Origin: an uncultured Alphaproteobacteria bacterium
GTDB lineage: Bacteria > Pseudomonadota > Alphaproteobacteria > RF32 > CAG-239
NCBI GenBank assembly: GCA_944391705.1
Contig: CALXUN010000007.1
Span: 1 to 64,000 of the forward strand
Length of the DNA: 64,000 nt
Reading direction: 5' to 3'
The notes under the pieces were generated by a model. It made no database searches. It was not told where the DNA came from and saw only the letters and a list, made by a program, of their open reading frames with translations. Positions 1 to 8,232 of this stretch are shown here, in pieces (the stretch's first letter is position 1; each line of letters opens with the position of its first letter). Both the position numbers and the translations under genes were made by a program.

Positions 1-38
1 TTTATGTGATCCTAACCGGAGCGGATGTTGCTTTTAAC

Positions 39-1104
39 CTAAAATCTCAATACTACTCGTACGTATGATATGCCAAATTTGTTATATTGTATTAAATAGC
101 CACCGCTTATATCATGAGAAATATAATTGGTAGATGTAATTTCAGTTGAATTTATATAAAACCAATTGCCGGCTAATGAAGAATTAGTTAATGCTGAAGC
201 GTTGACGCCTTTGCTTATTAAAATGTTAAGTGCCTTGTTCACGGCATTACGAGTGTCTGTTTTAGAAGTAAGTGTATCAAAATCGTATCCTCTTAAAGAT
301 AAGAGTTCTGCATGAGCCGGCAAATACCAGTTGCCGGCACCGACAGCAGGGTCACCTTCAGCCACCCCGGGTGGATAAAAAGCTAAAGCTGCCAATGCCG
401 CCGTCGGATAACAGTATCTTGCATAATTTTGCGTTCCCGGGGCAAAAGTACCGTCGGTACATCGACTGTATGTCGGTTTGGTTGCCGCCATCAAAGCAGT
501 ATTTGGGTTACCGTTAAACAGCTGTTCATCTCTGTTTTTTAGACCGTTATTACGGAGTTCGGCTGTCGAATAATTGGTCAGGTTTATTACGTCTGTACCA
601 TGTAATCCCCAGGACATTTGAGTTACGTTTCCACCATACGGATCAAGCGGATTAAAACTATAATCGACATCAGATAAAGTAAGAAAATTTAGATTAACAA
701 TTTTTCCGTGATTACCCTCAGTATCAGCTTCAAAGACGATACCGACGGGGATTTTGGATCCGTCATAATTTTGGGCAAAGCCGCAAGTTCCGTCAGCATA
801 ATAAACGGAGCCGATTTCGCAGACAGCCGGGACACAGTCTAAGCAGGATATATCTTTGTATTCGACTTCGAGGCAGTCGTCATTAATTCCGGCTTTATTT
901 TTGTATCTGCCGTCTTCGCAGGTCCACTCATCGCAATACCAGCGGGGAAACATCGAACAGGCAGGCGATGCCGCCATAAGGGCAGAAACTTTCGGTATAA
1001 CCCAGATTATCACATTTCAAGGTGTTGTTTTCGACGCATAAGGCGGCCCAAACGGCGGCCGGAAATGATAAAACGGTTGAGAAGACCCAAAAAAATATTT
1101 TCAT
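39..1104 (-). pseudogene. Secreted Cys-rich protein with DUF1566/Lcl-like C-terminus, frameshifted
   Basis: The best start is the ATG at 1104, preceded by an AGGAA ribosome-binding site and followed by a signal peptide ending in the motif AVWA. That frame reads through the cysteine-rich segment CDNLGYTESFCPYGGIAC and then stops at a TGA near 931. The rest of the protein continues one frame over, from about 950 to the TAG at 39. Removing one base from the four-base run at 944-947 (CCCC on this strand) joins them as FDVSRWYCDEWTC. The C-terminal part (NWYLPAHAELLSL, then a YINSTEIT segment and a final RVVLRF) resembles the DUF1566/Lcl domain of surface proteins. The frameshift is seen directly. 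Whether it is a true mutation, phase variation or an assembly error cannot be told. Function unknown; probably cell-surface. Confidence 0.65.
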
Positions 1105-1458
1105 AAAGCTTTTCCTGACAAAGTTCTTGAATTAAACTTCATCATAAACCGTTTTTTTTTTTTTGCAACTTTAAAGTTCGCGGCAAAAAAAGCCCCCTTG
1201 GAGAGAATGAATTTTCATGAGGGTCTTATACTTGAACGCAAGAGTGTTCTCTTAAGGCATGGCAGTTTCTGTACTGTCTCTCTTATAAGGACACATTAAT
1301 GTCCAAATACAAGGAGTCCAAAAACATAAAGCATAACGGCTTGAGAAACAGCTTCATGTTTTTGTAACCAGCAGAGCTCTTATATGTAGCAGGGTATTGT
1401 GTTTATAAATTTACTGGCTTTTTAAAAATTAATTTGTTATCTTAAAATAAGATTTAAC
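1105..1458. other. Intergenic region with palindromes, no gene seen
   Basis: This 354-base spacer lies between two divergent genes. It holds a 13-base T run at 1152-1164, a perfect 12-base palindrome AACTTTAAAGTT at 1167-1178, a small hairpin around GGACA/TGTCC at about 1299-1314, and a larger inverted repeat at 1320-1363. I found no convincing open reading frame. It could hold promoters for both neighbours or a small RNA, but nothing identifies a known RNA family. Confidence 0.4.
1320..1363. repeat. Inverted repeat with 13-base arms
   Basis: The arms AAAAACATAAAGC (1320-1332) and GCTTCATGTTTTT (1351-1363) pair at 12 of 13 positions around an 18-base loop. The right arm ends in a T run, so on the plus strand it could act as an intrinsic terminator for a short transcript starting upstream, where no gene is seen. 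An A run sits at the left end, so the minus strand is equally possible. Confidence 0.45.
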
Positions 1459-2010
1459 ATGAAAAATTATATTGCTCATTTAATAGTAACTTTTTTTGGA
1501 AGCGGTTTTAATCATGTGGCACCGGCTAGTTTTTCGTGTTTAATGGCAACGCCTTTAATAATACTCATAGCTTGTTATCAGGGAACAAGAGGACTTATAA
1601 TTACAGCAGGGATTATATTTATTTTAGGTTTTTGGTCAGTACGGAAAACAATACACAGAAAGTCTGACAAAAATCCTGCAAAAATCGTTATTGATGATGT
1701 GCTGGGCTTATGTATCAGTTTAATTTATGTTGCGCCGGAATTATATCGGAGTTACTCCTTTTATACACTTGCCGGAGCCCTGGCAGTTGCTTTTATGTAT
1801 ATTTGTGTATCAAATATTTTTAAAATCATGAAACACGATGAAAAAGTCCTTGAAATTTTTAATAATGCATTTGGTGTCATGTTGGATGATATTTTAGTTG
1901 CCGGTTACACCATTTTGTTAATTATATTGATTCTTGGAACGTTTGACGGCTCTATTCATTCAACGGGAGCAACCATAGCGTTATCCAGACGATGGTTCAT
2001 ATCCCATTAA
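1459..2010 (+). CDS. PgpA-like phosphatidylglycerophosphatase
   Basis: The 183-residue membrane protein has about four hydrophobic segments. It keeps the spacing of the PgpA family: an N-terminal GSGFNHVAPASF segment where PgpA has the G-x-x-P-x-A-P-G-T-x-G-S region, a central DKNPAKIVIDDVLG segment in place of the usual D-P-x-x-x-V-x-D-E motif, and a C-terminal GVMLDDILVAG that matches the G-V-M-x-D-D-x-x-A-G motif well. PgpA removes the phosphate from phosphatidylglycerophosphate in the inner membrane. The first motif is clearly degenerate and the usual Glu of the second is Asp, so activity is uncertain. No good ribosome-binding site precedes the ATG, so it may be leaderless or start elsewhere. 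Confidence 0.65.
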   Translation: MKNYIAHLIVTFFGSGFNHVAPASFSCLMATPLIILIACYQGTRGLIITAGIIFILGFWSVRKTIHRKSDKNPAKIVIDDVLGLCISLIYVAPELYRSYSFYTLAGALAVAFMYICVSNIFKIMKHDEKVLEIFNNAFGVMLDDILVAGYTILLIILILGTFDGSIHSTGATIALSRRWFISH

Positions 2011-2132
2011 ATATTGTAATAAACCTTCTTCATAAAAAGTTTATTAATTTTACCAAAGCCATTTTGGGGTAACGTTGAAAGGTCGGCAATTTATAGCAGA
2101 CACCCAAAATAACCATGTAAAAATTTTTGATT

Positions 2133-2762
2133 TTATTTAACGGATGAAAATTTTTTAATAACTTTATCTAAAGAAGCATCAATTAATTTTTCGTGATCAG
2201 CCGGCGTTAAATGGGTGTGAAGGTGTTTTTTGACCTTATCAACGGCTAAAGAAGCAATTGTTTTGTTAATTTCGTTTCTGACTTTTTCGGCAGACAAAGC
2301 AATACTGTTTTCAACTTCTTTGCGGCGGATTTCCAAATCTTGTTCCAACTTTTGCAATTCATCGTTTTTTAACAACTCGATTTCTTTTTCTGACCGCTCT
2401 AAAATTTCATTAGCTTCATCTTTGGCATGCAAAAATTTCTTTTCATACTGTGCCAGCAATTTTTGGGCATCATCACGCAGATGTTCGGCCTGAGTAATTT
2501 GATCAATAATTTCACTGCGTCGTTTTACCAACATGGATTTTAACATTTTTCCAAGCGGCTTAAACAAAAGAACGACAACCAATATAAAGGCAAAGCCGAC
2601 CCAAAATTCTGCCGTTTGATAAAAGACTTCTTCGCCATGCGCTTCAAGCACGGACAAGTTCTCGGTTTTATCAACCGTTGCGGCAACATCTTCGGACACA
2701 TTCAACAAAATATTATCATTTTCCGAAATTTTTATTTGATTATTTATTGTCTGTCCGGTCAT
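2133..2762 (-). CDS. atpF: ATP synthase F0 subunit b
   Basis: The 209-residue protein has an N-terminal extension of about 50 residues, one membrane helix at roughly 50-70, and then a long charged helix rich in Glu, Lys and Arg typical of the peripheral stalk. It is the last gene of the atpI-atpB-atpE-atpF'-atpF block and follows the b' gene by three bases. Alphaproteobacteria and cyanobacteria use a b/b' heterodimer, which fits two consecutive stalk genes. The N-terminal extension is longer than in E. coli b (156 residues) and has no known role. Confidence 0.9.
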   Translation of the reverse strand: MTGQTINNQIKISENDNILLNVSEDVAATVDKTENLSVLEAHGEEVFYQTAEFWVGFAFILVVVLLFKPLGKMLKSMLVKRRSEIIDQITQAEHLRDDAQKLLAQYEKKFLHAKDEANEILERSEKEIELLKNDELQKLEQDLEIRRKEVENSIALSAEKVRNEINKTIASLAVDKVKKHLHTHLTPADHEKLIDASLDKVIKKFSSVK

Positions 2763-2765
2763 AAT

Positions 2766-3218
2766 TTATTCCTTGTTTATGCTTTTTTTTACGCCGAATT
2801 TAACCAAAATACGGTCTGCCAGCAATTCTGAAATCTGTTCAACTGTTTCCAGCGTCTCCTGGCGCTGTTTTTCCAGCATATATTCATTGTCGGCGATTTT
2901 ACGGTTAAGGATATCTTCAATTTCGGCATGCTTCTCCGAAATAGTTTTAACCAAATCGGTTTTATTTTGTTCAATGCGTAGATTAGCCTTTTCTTTGGCT
3001 TTTTTCAAAGCCTTTTCGTACTTTTCCAAGGATTGAAGCGCCTGTTTGTTGATTTTTTCGGCCTTTTGGATAAAGCCGTCAATTTTTTGGCGGCGTTGTT
3101 CCATAATATCTTCAATCCTCGGAATAATAAACCACGACATAAAAAACCACAGGCTGAGAAAAGTTAACAACAGCCAGAAAATTTGTGATAAATATGTCGA
3201 AGTGTCAAGCTGTGGCAT
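2766..3218 (-). CDS. atpG: ATP synthase F0 subunit b'
   Basis: The 150-residue protein begins with a short periplasmic segment and one membrane helix (about 9-31, IFWLLLTFLSLWFFMSWFI), followed by the PRIEDIMEQR motif common in b/b' subunits and a long coiled coil. With the neighbouring b subunit it should form the stator stalk that holds F1 against the a subunit. It sits one base after atpE and three before atpF, so these are surely co-transcribed. The symbol for b' varies between genomes (atpG, atpF2, atpX). Confidence 0.9.
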   Translation of the reverse strand: MPQLDTSTYLSQIFWLLLTFLSLWFFMSWFIIPRIEDIMEQRRQKIDGFIQKAEKINKQALQSLEKYEKALKKAKEKANLRIEQNKTDLVKTISEKHAEIEDILNRKIADNEYMLEKQRQETLETVEQISELLADRILVKFGVKKSINKE

Positions 3219-3219
3219 A

Positions 3220-3441
3220 TTAGTTGCCTGTTAAAATGACAAGAGCAATGACCAGAGCATACAAAGCAATAGCCTCAATAGCGGCAAATCCGGCCCAGCC
3301 GTAAATATCAACATCTTTTTTTACTTGCGGATTGCGGCCGACGGTTTCAATGATAGTCATCCATAATTTGGCGACACCCCAGGCTGAGGCCATCATGGAT
3401 AAAGCGCACAAAGCAGCAGAAACATAAGCTAACGGTTCCAT
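3220..3441 (-). CDS. atpE: ATP synthase F0 subunit c
   Basis: The 73-residue hairpin protein forms the rotor ring. Two membrane helices flank the polar loop GRNP (35-38). The ion-binding carboxylate is Glu56 in helix 2 (FAAIEAIALYAL); the residue after it is Ala, not Thr, which argues for protons rather than sodium. In helix 1 the usual glycine-rich packing motif is replaced by Ala and Ser (VSAALCALSMMASAWG). Family knowledge links that motif to ring packing and subunit number. Neighbours are atpB upstream and the b' gene immediately downstream. Confidence 0.93.
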   Translation of the reverse strand: MEPLAYVSAALCALSMMASAWGVAKLWMTIIETVGRNPQVKKDVDIYGWAGFAAIEAIALYALVIALVILTGN

Positions 3442-3462
3442 AAAATTTTCCTTTCCTTAAAG

Positions 3463-4185
3463 TTAATGATAGTGAATGGCATCACTCAAATAAATACAGC
3501 TTAACACGGTAAAAATAAATGCCTGTAAGACTGCAATAAAGATTTCAAAAATAATAATACATGCATCAAATAATAGCGGCACGGCGCCGGCCAAGCCTAA
3601 TGTAACGACAAATCCGGCCAAAATCTTTAACATAATGTGTCCGACCGTCATGTTGGCAACCAAACGAACGGTCAGACTGAACGGTTTGGATAAAAGCGAT
3701 ATAGCCTCAATCGGCACCACCAGCGGCGCCAACGGCCACGGAATCCCTTTGGGCAAAAAGGTTCGCAAATATCCCCATTTTTTGGTATAAAAACCGACAA
3801 CGATATTAAATAACAACGCAAACACCGCCAGAGTTCCGACCGTCGCCAAATGTGAAGTGAAAGTAAAACTGTAAGGAAACAAGCCCAACAGATTGCCGAA
3901 AGCGATAAACAAAAATATGCTGAAAATAAATGAAAAATATTTCAAACCATCTTTTCCGGCGCAGTTTAACAAAAGATTTCGGATAAAATTATACACCGTT
4001 TCCGGCACAAGTTGCGCCATTCCCGGCACGATTGTTCGTTTCCTTAGGCAAAAACCCAAAATAATCACAACGGCGGCAACGGCCAAAACCATAAATAGGG
4101 AAGAATTTGTAAACGAAACGTCATATCCGCCGATGTTGAGCGGAATAAGCGGTTTAACGTTAAATTGTTCCAAAGGACTTGCCAT
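3463..4185 (-). CDS. atpB: ATP synthase F0 subunit a
   Basis: The 240-residue multi-pass membrane protein forms the two proton half-channels beside the c ring. The essential arginine lies in SLTVRLVANMTVGH, matching the SLS-x-RL-x-x-NM-x-x-GH region of the family. The N-terminal block PLEQFNVKPLIPLNIGGYD is typical of alphaproteobacterial a subunits. It sits seven bases after atpI and 21 before atpE, consistent with one operon. Confidence 0.94.
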   Translation of the reverse strand: MASPLEQFNVKPLIPLNIGGYDVSFTNSSLFMVLAVAAVVIILGFCLRKRTIVPGMAQLVPETVYNFIRNLLLNCAGKDGLKYFSFIFSIFLFIAFGNLLGLFPYSFTFTSHLATVGTLAVFALLFNIVVGFYTKKWGYLRTFLPKGIPWPLAPLVVPIEAISLLSKPFSLTVRLVANMTVGHIMLKILAGFVVTLGLAGAVPLLFDACIIIFEIFIAVLQAFIFTVLSCIYLSDAIHYH

Positions 4186-4191
4186 TTTTAA

Positions 4192-4494
4192 TTACTCCTT
4201 GGGCTTATTTTCCACCCGAAATGTTTTATAAATGTTTAAAACACCTGCGGCACCGCCCAAAATTGTAAAAATAGCAGCCAGCCACGGCCGTGTGGAAAAC
4301 AAATCATCCAACAAATAACCGATTCCGGCGCCGATAAGCACGCCGGAAAGCAGCTCCACACTTATCTGAAAGCCTACTGCCGTTTGTGAATAAGTGTTTT
4401 TTTGCGATTCCGAAACTTTGGAAATATCAATGTGCTTCGTCTTAAAATCGCGAATCCGCTGATTGATATCCTTAATATCTTCCGGTTCTTTCAT
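4192..4494 (-). CDS. atpI: AtpI-like F0 assembly protein
   Basis: The 100-residue protein has a charged N-terminal half and two membrane helices (GVLIGAGIGYLLDDLF and WLAAIFTILGGAAGVLNIY). The G-x-G-x-G-Y-x-x-D and G-G-x-A-G motifs are typical of AtpI. The family helps c-ring assembly and may handle Mg2+. A CGGAG site lies upstream of the ATG. It is the first gene of the F0 operon, with the DsbA-like gene 15 bases further upstream on the same strand, so transcription may begin as far back as xerD. Confidence 0.85.
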   Translation of the reverse strand: MKEPEDIKDINQRIRDFKTKHIDISKVSESQKNTYSQTAVGFQISVELLSGVLIGAGIGYLLDDLFSTRPWLAAIFTILGGAAGVLNIYKTFRVENKPKE

Positions 4495-4509
4495 AAAAAA
4501 ACTCCGAGT

Positions 4510-5241
4510 TTATGATAACAATCCGGATAAATAATTTTTTAAGTCCTCATAATCGGGAACGCCGTAAATAATGCTGTATTGCCCGTTATGAACAATCAAA
4601 AAAGCCGGAGTTCCCTGCATTTTGAGCTTATCAATAGCTTCCTGCCGGTCGCTGATAATCTGTTGGGCAAGCGCATTATTTTTAAGGCATTCTTCAGCGG
4701 CCGTTTTTTTCAATCCGTTTGCCAGAGCATAGCTTTTTAAAATTTTTTCTGAATTGAAAGAAAGTCCCCATTCACGCTGGTTTTCAAAAACCATTTTTAA
4801 AAAATTCTCCCGGTTCTGTGCCGGAACACACTCTGAAAGCATAGCCGCCTGCATGGATTTGCGTTCCAGTGGGAAATTAATAAAAGCAACTTGCAAATCA
4901 CCATTGTCAATAAAATCTTTTTTAAGTTTCGGTAAAATGTTGAGGTGAAAATGGGCACAATGTGTACAGCCCAAAGAAGAAAGTTCATACATAACAAGAG
5001 GGGCGTCTTTCTTTCCGAGGGTATCAGCCAGCTTAAAATTCAAAGCCAGATTATCATCTAATTTAACGGCAATATCATGAGGGGCGTTGTCATCTAAGGC
5101 CTGTGCTGTGGCAGGCTGAACCAGAGTGAAAGTACCGTCATGAAAAACAAATCCTTTTAAAGACAGATAACCGTATGCGCAAATGACATAAATTAAAACT
5201 GTTGTAATTATAGAACTTAAACGGCGGATAAATTTTTCCAC
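4510..5241 (-). CDS. DsbA-family thiol oxidoreductase
   Basis: The 243-residue protein starts at a GTG preceded by a textbook AGGAGG site. A membrane segment at about 9-30 is a signal anchor or signal peptide, so the rest is periplasmic. The thioredoxin-fold active site is Cys92-Thr-His-Cys95 and the conserved cis-proline is in QGTPAFLI. The layout matches the DsbA-like/Thioredoxin_4 family found next to DUF721 genes in alphaproteobacteria. It would oxidise cysteines in exported proteins, and this genome has clear clients: the Cys-rich secreted proteins at both the left edge and in the secretion locus. It overlaps no neighbour and follows the DUF721 gene by 10 bases. Confidence 0.85.
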   Translation of the reverse strand: MEKFIRRLSSIITTVLIYVICAYGYLSLKGFVFHDGTFTLVQPATAQALDDNAPHDIAVKLDDNLALNFKLADTLGKKDAPLVMYELSSLGCTHCAHFHLNILPKLKKDFIDNGDLQVAFINFPLERKSMQAAMLSECVPAQNRENFLKMVFENQREWGLSFNSEKILKSYALANGLKKTAAEECLKNNALAQQIISDRQEAIDKLKMQGTPAFLIVHNGQYSIIYGVPDYEDLKNYLSGLLS

Positions 5242-5251
5242 GGGAAACCTC

Positions 5252-5776
5252 CTAGTTATTGTTTTTAAATATGCTCTCGCCCAAACGTCGCAAACATTCC
5301 TGCAGCTGCGGATGCCGGACGTCTTTTGTTACCATGTCAATATAATTTTGTTCATCAGCTGTTACAAGTTTTTTCTTGCTCTTATCATCAACATTGGGGG
5401 AAGGCTTGGTATGTATAAAGGCATCATTTTGCACGATTTTTATTTTTGCAACAGCCTGATAACCGAAAAAAGTATTGATTTTTTCTATAAGGAGCGGAGT
5501 TTTATGTTGAATTTCCACGGCAAAGGCGCCGCTTGCCACCAAAAGATACAAAGTTCCGCCATTTCTTGTGCCGGTTTTAAATTCGATTTTTTGCGGCAGG
5601 GAATGTTGAGCCAGTTCTTCCCCGGCGATAGTCGTCCAATTGGCCAGGATATCAATTTCTGCCAGTCCTTTATCGCCTAAAAGTTTTTTAACCAACGGCG
5701 CCATTCCGGCAGACAATGCTTCCAGGCCGCGAGCCTGGTGTTCTTTGCTGATAATATCTTTGGGTTTGTTTTTCAT
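5252..5776 (-). CDS. DUF721 / DciA-like protein
   Basis: The protein is 174 residues from the ATG at 5776; a TTG 18 bases earlier is possible, but neither has a good ribosome-binding site. The N-terminal part contains the DUF721 signature: W-x-x-I-A-G-E-E-L-A-x-H (WTTIAGEELAQHSLP), then a hydrophobic strand LYLLVASGAFAVEIQH and a PLLIEKIN segment. DciA proteins of this family load or assist the replicative helicase DnaB in bacteria that lack DnaC. The alphaproteobacterial members are usually longer and sit beside a dsbA-like gene, as here. The C-terminal extension is Lys-rich and not recognised. Confidence 0.75.
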   Translation of the reverse strand: MKNKPKDIISKEHQARGLEALSAGMAPLVKKLLGDKGLAEIDILANWTTIAGEELAQHSLPQKIEFKTGTRNGGTLYLLVASGAFAVEIQHKTPLLIEKINTFFGYQAVAKIKIVQNDAFIHTKPSPNVDDKSKKKLVTADEQNYIDMVTKDVRHPQLQECLRRLGESIFKNNN

Positions 5777-5812
5777 GGGATTGATTTTAAGCAAAAATTT
5801 TCAAACTGTAAA

Positions 5813-6718
5813 TTAAATTTTCAAAAATTGCAGAGGGTGTTTTTGTTTGACGGTTTCCATTAATTTTTGTGAGGTAATATGAGTATAAATTTCCGTGGTG
5901 GCCACGCTTTCATGTCCGAGCATTTTTTGCACCGAACGCAAATCCGCCTGGTGATTAATCAAATTTGTGGCAAACGAATGCCGTAGGGTATGAGGTGAAA
6001 CAAGCCTGGCGTTAAAACCGCATTCCAAAGCCAGAAGTTTAAGCTGTTTGAAAAAAGCATCGCGGGTAATATGTCCGGCTGCTGCTGATTTTGAAGGAAA
6101 CAGCCAGGTTGATTTTTTGCCTTTGGTGATAAATTTGTCCCGACAATGTAAAGCATATTCCAAAACCGATTCGGCGGCATTGCGGGAAATCGGGACAATT
6201 CTTTCTTTGCTGCCTTTGCCTTTGACGCATATTTGATGTTTGTCATAATTAATGGCGTTTTCCGGCAGTGCCACCAACTCGGAAACGCGTAATCCGGTAG
6301 CAAACATCAGCCGGATCATCACCCCGATTCGCTTAAATGCAAAATTGTTGTGATTTTGTGCCTGATCAATCAGCCGGGAAATTTGTTCCGGTGTTAAAAA
6401 CTTAGGCAGGGGTTTTTCTTGTTTCGGGGTTAAAATATTTGCCGTCGGATTGTCTTTTAAAATTTTTTCGGAAAAAAGAAAACGGCAGAATTCACGCAAG
6501 GCGGAAAGTTTTCGCGCCTGGGTTTTGGGGGTATAAGCCTGCCTGCCGAGTTCGTGGATATAATCGGAAACAACCTCAAACGAAATAGCTTCCGGTTCAG
6601 TTTTGGTAATGTCAAAAAATTGTTCGATATCACGGCGATATGCATCCAAAGTGTTTTCTGCCGCGCCTTTTTCAGCCGCCATCATATCCAAAAACCATGA
6701 TAAATATTTTTCCCTCAT
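5813..6718 (-). CDS. xerD: XerD-type tyrosine recombinase
   Basis: The 301-residue protein has the SAM-like N-terminal core-binding domain (about 1-95) and the tyrosine-recombinase catalytic domain. Catalytic residues are visible: Arg144 in ATGLRVSEL, a lysine in GKGSKER (168 or 171), His243 and Arg246 in SPHTLRHSFAT, His269 in LGHESV and Tyr278 in TEIYTHI. This pattern and length fit XerC/XerD, which resolve chromosome dimers at dif with FtsK. XerD is preferred on overall similarity, but XerC cannot be excluded. An AGGAA site precedes the ATG. No mobile element surrounds it, so it is most likely the housekeeping enzyme. Confidence 0.85.
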   Translation of the reverse strand: MREKYLSWFLDMMAAEKGAAENTLDAYRRDIEQFFDITKTEPEAISFEVVSDYIHELGRQAYTPKTQARKLSALREFCRFLFSEKILKDNPTANILTPKQEKPLPKFLTPEQISRLIDQAQNHNNFAFKRIGVMIRLMFATGLRVSELVALPENAINYDKHQICVKGKGSKERIVPISRNAAESVLEYALHCRDKFITKGKKSTWLFPSKSAAAGHITRDAFFKQLKLLALECGFNARLVSPHTLRHSFATNLINHQADLRSVQKMLGHESVATTEIYTHITSQKLMETVKQKHPLQFLKI

Positions 6719-6737
6719 GGCATTTCCTGTTTAGAGT

Positions 6738-6878
6738 TTATTTATCAAACTCAACACTGACATCTTGTTCAACATGGTGCGTAATTGGCGTAATGTCTTT
6801 GGTCGCAATATAAACAACCGCGCCCAGAACAATAACGATTAAAACGTAGTAAAGCCATTTATAGTTTTTCTGCCTCAT
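6738..6878 (-). CDS. Small single-pass membrane protein (46 aa)
   Basis: This short reading frame encodes a basic N-terminus (MRQKNYKWLYY), one membrane helix (about 11-25) and an acidic tail. It lies 19 bases upstream of xerD on the same strand. Similar small proteins occur at this position in other alphaproteobacteria, as far as I recall, with a Pro-Ile-Thr stretch after the helix as here. Function unknown. Its promoter region is shared with the divergent aroK. Confidence 0.6.
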   Translation of the reverse strand: MRQKNYKWLYYVLIVIVLGAVVYIATKDITPITHHVEQDVSVEFDK

Positions 6879-6965
6879 GGTAAAATACCTTATAAAAAAT
6901 GTTGCTAAATCCGGATAACCTTTATATTATTTAGCATAATAATTTTGAAAGAAGTGTTAAAAATA

Positions 6966-7523
6966 ATGGTAAAAAATATAAATAAAATAATTCTTCTGGT
7001 CGGGCTGATGGGCAGCGGTAAAACAAGCGTCGGCAAGAGGCTGGCGCAAAAGCTTGAACTGCCGTTTGTCGACGGCGACCAGGAAATTGAAAAAGCCGCC
7101 GGCTTGTCATTGATAGATGTCTTGAAATGTTTTGGCCCGGAAGAATACCGCGCCGGCGAAATGCGGGTTATGAAACGCCTGCTGCAAGGGGAACCGTGTG
7201 TTCTGGCTTCCGGCGGCGGTTCTTTTGTTGCCGAGCAAACGCGCGAGATGGCAAAACTTCATGCTTTGACAATCTGGCTCAAAGCCGATATTGATACGCT
7301 TTATAACCGTACGGCCGGCCGTAAGCACCGTCCTTTTTTGATGGGAGCCGATTCGCGCCTGAAAGAAAAACTCGAAAATTATATCAAAGAAGAATACCCA
7401 TATTATTCTACGGCAGATATTGTGGTTGAAACCAAAGATGAAAAAGTAGACAATACGGTTGCCCGGGTTATGCGGGCGATAGATGATTTTTATCGTGCGG
7501 AGAAAAAAAATGCGTCTAAATGA
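6966..7523 (+). CDS. aroK: Shikimate kinase
   Basis: The 185-residue protein phosphorylates shikimate with ATP in aromatic amino-acid synthesis. The P-loop is GLMGSGKTSVGK (about 13-24). DGDQEIE matches the D-x-D shikimate-binding region, SGGGS the G-G-G substrate loop, and RKHRPFL the lid with its conserved arginine. I chose the ATG at 6966, about a dozen bases after GAAAGAAG; a TTG at 6945 would add seven residues. The 3' end overlaps the start of rph by 14 bases. In many alphaproteobacteria aroK is followed by aroB, which is absent here. Confidence 0.9.
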   Translation: MVKNINKIILLVGLMGSGKTSVGKRLAQKLELPFVDGDQEIEKAAGLSLIDVLKCFGPEEYRAGEMRVMKRLLQGEPCVLASGGGSFVAEQTREMAKLHALTIWLKADIDTLYNRTAGRKHRPFLMGADSRLKEKLENYIKEEYPYYSTADIVVETKDEKVDNTVARVMRAIDDFYRAEKKNASK

Positions 7524-8220
7524 CCGCTTGCCGGATGTTTTAAGAAAAGTAGAACTTATTCCGGATATTAACCCTTATGCCGAAGGTTCGTGCCTGATAA
7601 AATGCGGTAATACGCATGTTTTGTGTACAGCCTCGGTTGATGATAAATTGCCGGCCTGGCTTAAAGGCGGAGAAAAAGGCTGGATTACGGCTGAATATGC
7701 GCTTTTACCCCGCTCGACCAAAACCCGCGTTTCCCGTGAAACGCACGGACCGTCCGGCCGCACGCATGAAATTCAGCGTTTAATCGGCCGTTCGCTGCGG
7801 GCGGTTACGGATTTATCCGTGTTAAAAGATTATGTTATTCAGATTGACTGTGATGTTTTACAAGCAGACGGCGGTACCCGCACGGCGTCTGTCACCGGTG
7901 CTTTTGTAGCACTGTACCGGGCATTGCAGAAAATGGTGGCGGAAGGAAAAATTGAAAAAAATCCGGTTCGCGAATTTGTGGCGGCAGTGTCCTGCGGCTT
8001 AAAAAATGACGACGTTTTGCTGGATTTGGATTATGCGGAAGATTCGTCGGCCCGTGCCGATACGAATTTTGTTTTAACTGAAAGCGGCAGAATTGTTGAA
8101 ATCCAAGGCACGGCAGAAGGAGAGCCGTTTTCCGAAGAACAATTTGCCCGGTTGTTCGGTTTGGCTAAAAAAGGTATTGCCGAGCTGATTAAATTGCAAA
8201 AAAAAGCGCTTGATTTATAA
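7510..8220 (+). CDS. rph: Ribonuclease PH
   Basis: The 236-residue enzyme trims tRNA 3' ends by phosphorolysis. The start at MRLNDRLPD is set by a GGAG site eight bases before the ATG and by family alignment. Signature stretches are present: HVLCTASVD, TRVSRETHGPSGRTHEIQ with IGRSLRA, and the phosphate-binding GGTRTASVTGAF. The acidic LDLDYAEDSSARAD segment matches the metal-binding region. It overlaps aroK and sits 12 bases before rdgB, a common alphaproteobacterial pairing. Confidence 0.95.
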   Translation: MRLNDRLPDVLRKVELIPDINPYAEGSCLIKCGNTHVLCTASVDDKLPAWLKGGEKGWITAEYALLPRSTKTRVSRETHGPSGRTHEIQRLIGRSLRAVTDLSVLKDYVIQIDCDVLQADGGTRTASVTGAFVALYRALQKMVAEGKIEKNPVREFVAAVSCGLKNDDVLLDLDYAEDSSARADTNFVLTESGRIVEIQGTAEGEPFSEEQFARLFGLAKKGIAELIKLQKKALDL

Positions 8221-8232
8221 AAGGATAAAGTC

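Noticed and set aside
2040..2120. Terminator for the F0 operon from an ATTTTGGG/CCCAAAAT inverted repeat
   Set aside because: The arms are only eight bases with a loop of about 40 bases and no clear T run, so support is too weak.
3220..3441. Sodium-type ATP synthase
   Set aside because: The residue after the ion-binding Glu is Ala and no Gln or Ser/Thr ligand set is visible; a proton ring is more likely.
5813..6718. Integrase of a mobile element
   Set aside because: Length and motifs fit housekeeping XerC/XerD, and no att-like repeats, tRNA or phage genes are nearby.
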